Source: a virus. Taken from it: DNA of 52,359 nt. The notes beneath the pieces were generated by a model. It saw nothing but the letters and a program-made list of their open reading frames with translations, did no database searches and was not told the origin of the DNA. The stretch is from the IMG/VR virus record IMGVR_UViG_3300027365_000018, positions 1-52,359 of that record. One strand, given 5' to 3'. Shown piece by piece: positions 47,254-52,359 of this stretch. Within the stretch, counting starts at the first letter, position 1; each line of letters begins with the position of its first letter. Both the position numbers and the translations under genes were made by a program.

Positions 47254-48246
47254 ATGGCAACGACCACTTACGGCGACATCTCCCAGCGTACTGCCGCCTG
47301 GGCCGCCGCCCAGATGCTGTCCCACGCCGAGCCCATCCTGGTGCTCTCCAAGTTCGGCCAGTCCAAGCCGCTGCCGAAGAACAAGGCCGACACGGTCAAG
47401 TTCCGCCGGCCGATCCCGTTCCCTGCGCTGACTACGCCGCTGACCGAGGGCGTCACTCCGACGGCTCGCCAGATGGCCTACGAAGACGTCACCGTCACCA
47501 TCAAGCAGTGGGGTGACGTGGTCGAGATCACCGACCAGGTGGCCGACTTGGCCGAGGATCCGGTCCTGTCCGATGCCTCAACCCTGTGTGGCGAGCAGGC
47601 CGCCGAGACCATCGAGCTGCAGACCTGGGGCGCGCTCCGTGCCGGCACCAATGTCTTCTACTCGACCGGCTCCAGCCGTGCAGCAGTGGCGGACAAGATC
47701 AGCTTGGCAAAGCAGCGCGCTATCACTCGCTCGCTCAAGGGCAACCGGGCCAAAAAGGTCACCAGCATGGTGTCGGCCTCGCCGAACTATTCAACCGAGC
47801 CGGTGGACGCGGCCTACATCGCATTCGCCCACACCGATCTCGAGGCGGACATCCGCGACATGGTCGGCTTTACCCCGACCGAGAAGTACGGCTCGATGAA
47901 GGCGCTGCCGCACGAGATCGGCAAGGTAGAGGACGTGCGCTACATCCTCAGCCCGGTGCTGACCAAGTGGGAGGATGCCGGCGCTACAACGTCCACCATG
48001 ATCTCCACCAGCGGCACCAATGCCGACGTCTACCCGGTGGTCTACGTGGGCAAGGAGTTCTACGGCCTGATCCCGCTCAAGGGCGCGAATTCCATGCAGC
48101 CCATGGTGCTCAACCCCAACAGCCCGCGCGGCGGCGACCCGCTGGGCCAGCGCGGCACGGTCGGCTGGAAGTCCTACTTCGTGGCCAAGATCCTCAACGA
48201 GGGGTGGGGCGCCCGCCTCGAGTGCGCCGCCAGCGACCTGGCGTAA
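47254..48246 (+). CDS. Major capsid protein, N4-gp56 family
   Basis: The 330-residue protein carries the N4-gp56-type N-terminus (TTYGDISQRTAAWAAAQMLSHAEPILVLSKFGQSK, about 3-37), the FRRPIPFPALTTPLTEGVTPTA segment and the HTDLEADIRDMVGFTPTEKYG region (about 190-210). This family has the HK97-like fold. It is followed by a terminator, as expected for a highly expressed gene. GAGGTACTGAGCA precedes the ATG. Confidence 0.95.
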   Translation: MATTTYGDISQRTAAWAAAQMLSHAEPILVLSKFGQSKPLPKNKADTVKFRRPIPFPALTTPLTEGVTPTARQMAYEDVTVTIKQWGDVVEITDQVADLAEDPVLSDASTLCGEQAAETIELQTWGALRAGTNVFYSTGSSRAAVADKISLAKQRAITRSLKGNRAKKVTSMVSASPNYSTEPVDAAYIAFAHTDLEADIRDMVGFTPTEKYGSMKALPHEIGKVEDVRYILSPVLTKWEDAGATTSTMISTSGTNADVYPVVYVGKEFYGLIPLKGANSMQPMVLNPNSPRGGDPLGQRGTVGWKSYFVAKILNEGWGARLECAASDLA

Positions 48247-48263
48247 CCCGCCACCTGACCGAA

Positions 48264-48286
48264 GCCCGCCACCCGGCGGGCTTTTC
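48264..48286 (+). terminator. Terminator after the major capsid gene
   Basis: GCCCGCC-ACCC-GGCGGGC, 7-bp perfect stem, followed by TTTT. Confidence 0.85.
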
Positions 48287-48315
48287 CGTTTCTGACATGC
48301 CGTGAGGTATCTCCC

Positions 48316-48723
48316 GTGAGCGACATCAACACCGCCGACATGACCCGTGACGATCTGGAAACCACCGCCAACGACCTGGGCGTGCAATTCCAGAAGAACA
48401 CCGGCGACGACACCCTGCGCAAGCGTATCGACGAGGCACTGGGCAATCCCGCGCAGCCGGCTGCTGAGAGCCACCCGGCAGCACCGGGCGAAGGGAAAAA
48501 CGAGAAGCGCTACAAGGTCATCATTCAGACCAGCGACCAGGACCAGCAGCCGGTCCCCGTCTTCGTCAACGGCCGCTCCTACGTGATCAAGCGCGGCGAA
48601 GAAGTCACCGTGCCGGCCTCCGTGGTCGAGGTGCTCAACAACGCTGTCCAGCACGTCTATGACCCGAGCACGATGAAAGAGCGCACGGTGCTCGCCTACC
48701 CCTTCCAGGCACGCGAGGCCTGA
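48316..48723 (+). CDS. Putative capsid-associated protein
   Basis: The 135-residue protein starts with GTG. Its N-terminal ~35 residues look like a HeH/SAP-type helix-extended-helix (MTRDDLETTANDLGVQFQKNTGDDTLRKRIDEAL). A linker rich in Pro/Ala follows and then a β-rich domain (QPVPVFVNGRSYVIKRGEEVTVPASVVEVLNNAV). It directly follows the major capsid gene, suggesting a decoration or head-completion role. Confidence 0.65.
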   Translation: MSDINTADMTRDDLETTANDLGVQFQKNTGDDTLRKRIDEALGNPAQPAAESHPAAPGEGKNEKRYKVIIQTSDQDQQPVPVFVNGRSYVIKRGEEVTVPASVVEVLNNAVQHVYDPSTMKERTVLAYPFQAREA

Positions 48724-48726
48724 TCC

Positions 48727-49359
48727 ATGACGTTCCTCGAGCTCTGCCAGCGGCTGCGCCAAGAGGTGGGCGCGGCCGGTACCGGCCCGGCGAGCGTCAC
48801 CGGCCAGAACGGCGAGTACGCGCGCCTGATCGACTGGGTGCGGCAGGCATGGCGCGAGATCCAGTCGGAGCGCCGCGGCTGGCGTTTCGACTGGGCCGAG
48901 GGCTCGGTGGAACTGACCGCCGACTTCCGCGACTACTCGCTGCCGGCCGACTTCGACCGCTGGGTCGATGACTCGCTCTACATCGGCGACGACCGGTTGC
49001 GCGTGCTGGATTACGACGACTTCCGCCAGCGCTTCCGCGAGCCCGCCGACGAGCAGACCATCAGCGCCGCGACGATCCTGCCCGACATGACGCTGCGGCT
49101 CAGCCGGGCGCCGACCGCGGACGCCACCCTGGCGTTCGAGTATTACCGCGCGCCCCAGGAGCTGGCCAACGCCAGCGACGTGCCGCGCATGCCGGCGCGC
49201 TTCCACATGTTGATCGTCTACCGCGCGATGATGCAGTACGGCCTGTATGAGGAGGCGCCAGTGGTGGTCCAGCAGGGCAACAGCAACGCCTCGCGCATGA
49301 TCGACGACCTCATGCAGAGCGAGCTGGGCCGCATCGAGATGCCGGAGGCGCTGGCATGA
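48727..49359 (+). CDS. Head-to-tail adaptor (gp4/tubular A-like)
   Basis: The 210-residue protein has an N-terminal helix-rich part (FLELCQRLRQEVGAAG...RLIDWVRQAWREIQSERRGWRF) and β-rich middle. This is the usual pattern of podovirus adaptor proteins that bind the portal (P22 gp4 or tail tubular A-like). It lies between capsid and tail genes and ends in ATGA with the next gene. Confidence 0.75.
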   Translation: MTFLELCQRLRQEVGAAGTGPASVTGQNGEYARLIDWVRQAWREIQSERRGWRFDWAEGSVELTADFRDYSLPADFDRWVDDSLYIGDDRLRVLDYDDFRQRFREPADEQTISAATILPDMTLRLSRAPTADATLAFEYYRAPQELANASDVPRMPARFHMLIVYRAMMQYGLYEEAPVVVQQGNSNASRMIDDLMQSELGRIEMPEALA

Positions 49360-51149
49360 CCGACTCCGCCTACATCCGCCTCGGCGGCGGCATCGACCTC
49401 GTCACGCCGCCGGAGAAACTCTCGCCCGGGGCCGCCATCTACGCCGTCAACTACGAGTGCCCGATCACCGGCGGGTACCGACGCATCGACGGCTACACCC
49501 AGCTCGGCCCGGTCGTGCCCGGCGAGGGGCCGCTGCTCGGCGTGGTGACGTTCAACGACAAGATCCACGCCGTGCGCAAGGACACCGGCGCCGACAGCGC
49601 GACGCTCTACGTGCTGAACACCGGCACCAATGCCTGGGACGTGGTCGGCACCGCCGGGGCGCTCACCAACGGCCGCCACGAGTTCGTCGAGGGCAACGTC
49701 AAGGGCCTGGAGAAGGACCGCGCCCTGTACGGCGTCGGCGGGGGCAAGCCGTTCCAGCTGATGGCCGAGCAGCCGGCGTCGCAGACGTTCGACTCGCTGG
49801 TCGAGCTGACCGCCTACCTGAAAGGCTCGCCGCCCGAGGGCGTCAACTACAGCGCCTCCGGCGACACCTTCACGATCAGCGACGAGGACGGCCGGGCGAT
49901 CACCGGCATCAGCGTCACCGACAAGACGGACGCCTCGCTGACCACCGCGACCGACGTGGCGGCCAATAGCAATGGCACCTCGCAGACCATCGACTTCTCG
50001 AGCGTGACGCTCAATGACGTCGGCTACATCAAGTTCACGGTCGGCAGCGAGCCGCAGACGGTGCTGACCATCCCCGAGCTGGCCAGCCCGTTCACCGAGA
50101 TCACCGCGGCGCAGGCCGGCGCGATCTACATCGCCCTGCACCGCAACCACCTGTTTCTGGGCTACGAGGCCGGCAGCGTCCAGCACTCCAACCTTGGCAA
50201 TCCGATGGCATTCAACGCCGCCACCGGCGGAGCCGGGGAGATCGCCGTGGGGCAGACCGTCACTGGCCTGGTGCCCGGCACCGGCGGCACGCTGCACATC
50301 ATCTGCCGCGACAGCGTGAAGACGCTCTACGGCACGTCGGCGGCCGACTGGCAGCTCAAGGTCACGGTCCCCAACTCCGGCGGCCGGCCGTACAGCGCCC
50401 AGTCGCTGATGCAGCCGTATTTCGTTGCCGAGCGGGGTATCGCCTCGCTCGAGGCCACCAACAACTACGGCGACTTCCGGCCGATGCAGCCCGGCGCCCG
50501 GGTCGAGCCGCTGTTCACCGAGAGCGGCTATGCCACCCGCGTGGTCGCCACCGGAATCAGCAAGAAGCGCGCCCAGTACCGCGTGTGGTTCGACGACGGC
50601 ACCGGCATCTACATGAGCCCGGCGGGCATCACCCGCGTGGACTTCCCCGACCAGGTGGTGGTCGCCCACACCGGCGAGCTGACCGATGGCGAGGAGCAAC
50701 TGCTGATCGGCGACGACGCCGGCTTCGTGCACCGCCTGGGCAACGGCGCCACCTCGTTCAACGGCGCCGACATCGATGCCTTCCTGACGCTGGCCTATAA
50801 CGACCTCGGCAAGCCCAACGTGCGCAAGCGCTACCGCCGGGTGTTCTGGGACCTGCGCTCCGGTTCCAACGCCAGCATCTCGATCAAGGCCGACCTCGAC
50901 TATGGCGGCACCGAGTCCGCCTCGGCACGTCGCGAGTTCCTCGACTTCCTGCAGGGCGGCGGGCTGTGGGATGTCGCCAAGTGGGGCGAGTTCAGTTGGT
51001 CCGTTCCCACGCTCGGCCAGGAGCCCATGGATCTGACCGGCACCGGGGTCTCGATCAACTTCGCCATCTACTCGACGGGCAGCGACCCCAGTCATGAGCT
51101 GCTCGGCTACGACCTGCATTTCGACGTGAGGAGACGCCGCCGTGGCTAA
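49356..51149 (+). CDS. Tail tube/stabilisation protein (putative)
   Basis: The 597-residue protein is β-rich with a repetitive, propeller-like look (e.g. GYRRIDGYTQLGPVV, FNDKIHAVRKDTG, LVPGTGGTLHIICRDSVKTLYG). It follows the adaptor and precedes the tail fibre, the place of P22 gp10-type or tail tubular B proteins in podoviruses. The C-terminal segment (KPNVRKRYRRVFWDLRSGSNASISIKADLDYGG) is β-rich. Function is inferred from size, composition and order. Confidence 0.7.
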   Translation: MTDSAYIRLGGGIDLVTPPEKLSPGAAIYAVNYECPITGGYRRIDGYTQLGPVVPGEGPLLGVVTFNDKIHAVRKDTGADSATLYVLNTGTNAWDVVGTAGALTNGRHEFVEGNVKGLEKDRALYGVGGGKPFQLMAEQPASQTFDSLVELTAYLKGSPPEGVNYSASGDTFTISDEDGRAITGISVTDKTDASLTTATDVAANSNGTSQTIDFSSVTLNDVGYIKFTVGSEPQTVLTIPELASPFTEITAAQAGAIYIALHRNHLFLGYEAGSVQHSNLGNPMAFNAATGGAGEIAVGQTVTGLVPGTGGTLHIICRDSVKTLYGTSAADWQLKVTVPNSGGRPYSAQSLMQPYFVAERGIASLEATNNYGDFRPMQPGARVEPLFTESGYATRVVATGISKKRAQYRVWFDDGTGIYMSPAGITRVDFPDQVVVAHTGELTDGEEQLLIGDDAGFVHRLGNGATSFNGADIDAFLTLAYNDLGKPNVRKRYRRVFWDLRSGSNASISIKADLDYGGTESASARREFLDFLQGGGLWDVAKWGEFSWSVPTLGQEPMDLTGTGVSINFAIYSTGSDPSHELLGYDLHFDVRRRRRG

Positions 51150-52359
51150 CTCGTACTACGACAACTCGGATGCCGGCCAGCGCTTCCAGCCCGGCACGAC
51201 CGCCAAGGGCAGCGAGGTCGATGCCAAGTTCGATCAGGTGCAGGCCGGGTTCGACGGCACCGAGACCGACACCAATCGCTCGATCAAGCTGCCGAGCGAT
51301 GCCGGCGTCAGCCAGGAGATCACCGAAACGAAGCTCGAGCGGCGGGGCATGGTCGTGGGCTTCGACGCCAATGGCGACCTGGTGCTGAAAACGCCAGGCA
51401 ATTGGCGCGGCGACTGGGCGACCGGCACGGTCTACTACGTCAACGACGTGGTGCGCGACCCGGCGACCGGCGACATCTACTGGGCGCCGCTCAAGCATAC
51501 GTCGAACACCATCGCCAACGATGCCGCCGCCGGCAATCTCGACAAGACCATCGACGTCGCCGAGATCAAGGCGCTGCGTACCGAGGCCCACCACTGGGCC
51601 AGCTACGCCGAGGGCCAGCCGGTGCCCGAGGGCGACGGCACCGAGGAGTCGGCCTACAGCTACTCGCAGAAAGCTGCTGCCGACCGACAGCAGACCAGCG
51701 CAGACCGCACGGCCACCGGCCAGGATCGAACAGCCGTCGCCAACGACAAGCAGACGGTTCTCGGCTACAAGCAGGACGCTGCCACCTCGGCCGCCGCCGC
51801 CGCCGCCAGCTATGACAGCTTTGATGACCGCTACCTAGGCACCAAGGCCAGCGACCCGGCGACCGACAACGATGGGAATGCCCTGCTGGAAGGCGCGCTG
51901 TATTGGAACACGACCTCCAAGCACATGCGCGTCTATGACGGCTCCGCCTGGCAGATCGCCTATGTGCCCATCGGGCAGTATGTGGCTGGTCCCGCATCTG
52001 CCATGGATGGGCACGTTGCGCTGTTCGATGGCGCATCGGGCAAGATCATCAAGGACACGGGGGAGACGCTGACTCGCGCCCTAACCCAAACCCTCACCGC
52101 CCCCTCCCAGGTCGCCGATGTGGCCGACTACACCATCGACGCCTCCGCCACTAGCCGCCAGACCGGGGGCTCGATCGCCTCGTTCGTGGTGACGTGGTGG
52201 GACGGCGTTACCGAAACTATCGCTGCCTCCGGCGGGGCGGCAACGCTGTCCCGTGCCGTCGATCAACCGGTCGGCGGGATAGTGTCGGCGACGGTCCATG
52301 CCGTGGATGATGTGGGCAATATCTCGGCGCGCGAGACCGTGACCGCTGACGTGGTGGCC
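51142..52359 (+). CDS. Tail fibre protein, N-terminal part (runs off the window)
   Basis: A GTG start at 51142 overlaps the upstream gene by eight bases. The 406 codons present encode MANSYYDNSDAGQRFQPGTT..., a virion-binding N-terminus, then a helical Ala/Gln-rich coiled coil (about 160-225) and a small domain with LYWNTTSKHMRVYDGSAWQ (about 253-271), common in tail fibres. A fibronectin-like β region follows (about 330-400). The frame is open at the right edge. It is probably the front of the DGR-diversified gene whose end lies at 1-530. Confidence 0.85.
   Translation, partial: MANSYYDNSDAGQRFQPGTTAKGSEVDAKFDQVQAGFDGTETDTNRSIKLPSDAGVSQEITETKLERRGMVVGFDANGDLVLKTPGNWRGDWATGTVYYVNDVVRDPATGDIYWAPLKHTSNTIANDAAAGNLDKTIDVAEIKALRTEAHHWASYAEGQPVPEGDGTEESAYSYSQKAAADRQQTSADRTATGQDRTAVANDKQTVLGYKQDAATSAAAAAASYDSFDDRYLGTKASDPATDNDGNALLEGALYWNTTSKHMRVYDGSAWQIAYVPIGQYVAGPASAMDGHVALFDGASGKIIKDTGETLTRALTQTLTAPSQVADVADYTIDASATSRQTGGSIASFVVTWWDGVTETIAASGGAATLSRAVDQPVGGIVSATVHAVDDVGNISARETVTADVVA

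Noticed and set aside
47586-48305. Alternative 239-codon frame inside the capsid gene
   Set aside because: It overlaps the recognised N4-gp56-type capsid protein in another phase and is Arg/Gly/Pro-rich without any motif.
1-52359. CRISPR array or insertion sequence
   Set aside because: No regularly spaced direct repeats with unique spacers and no transposase were found; the repeats present are the DGR pair, operators, att arm sites and iterons.

Overview
The window is almost the whole genome of a temperate, GC-rich podovirus (short-tailed phage). The evidence is a lambda-like lysogeny and replication block, a tyrosine integrase beside an intact attP, a lambda R-type endolysin, a portal and an N4-gp56-type major capsid protein. 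RdgC, the lambda-type lysis and control genes and a tRNA-Thr(CGT)-type attachment core suggest a GC-rich gammaproteobacterial host; the genus cannot be read from the sequence. The right end (51142-52359) is the open 5' part of a tail-fibre gene. The left end (1-530) is the open 3' part of a diversified receptor-binding gene. They are probably one gene cut by the window edges, although a direct join would be out of frame.

Layout. (1) 1-2752: a complete diversity-generating retroelement (DGR). It has a variable repeat at the 3' end of the target gene, an avd-type accessory gene, a template repeat and a DGR reverse transcriptase. All nine differences between the repeats fall on template adenines. 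(2) 2784-14316: internal or ejected virion proteins, ending in a 2453-residue polyvalent protein. (3) 14313-15190: two reverse-strand cargo genes, a membrane protein and a lipoprotein. (4) 15295-16757: attP, integrase and a probable excisionase. (5) 16802-26738: a leftward early operon of small genes, a C5 cytosine methyltransferase, rdgC, dut, a Gp157-like protein, an SSB-like protein and a Sak4-like annealing ATPase. Intrinsic terminators lie between several of these genes. (6) 27238-28971: the immunity region, with three-site OL and OR clusters flanking a CI-type repressor and a YdaS/Cro-like regulator. (7) 29029-35964: rightward early genes, including an O-type initiator with iterons, DnaB, NinB, an HNH protein, a resolvase-like nuclease and a possible late regulator. 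(8) 35962-39534: two related promoters, small genes and the lysis cassette. (9) 39658-52359: packaging, head and tail genes.

The most unusual part is the packaging motor. The large terminase is encoded as two genes, ATPase and nuclease, separated by a 95-codon gene. Each half carries an intein at its active site: one splits the Walker A motif and the other sits beside a nuclease aspartate. Neither intein has its endonuclease in frame. The first carries an HNH gene on the opposite strand that overlaps the N-terminal splicing domain. The second carries an HNH gene in another frame of the same strand, with an extended -10 motif upstream. If read correctly, DNA packaging needs three co-translated polypeptides and two protein-splicing events. 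The phage thus combines receptor diversification by DGR, nested homing elements and lambda-style control.
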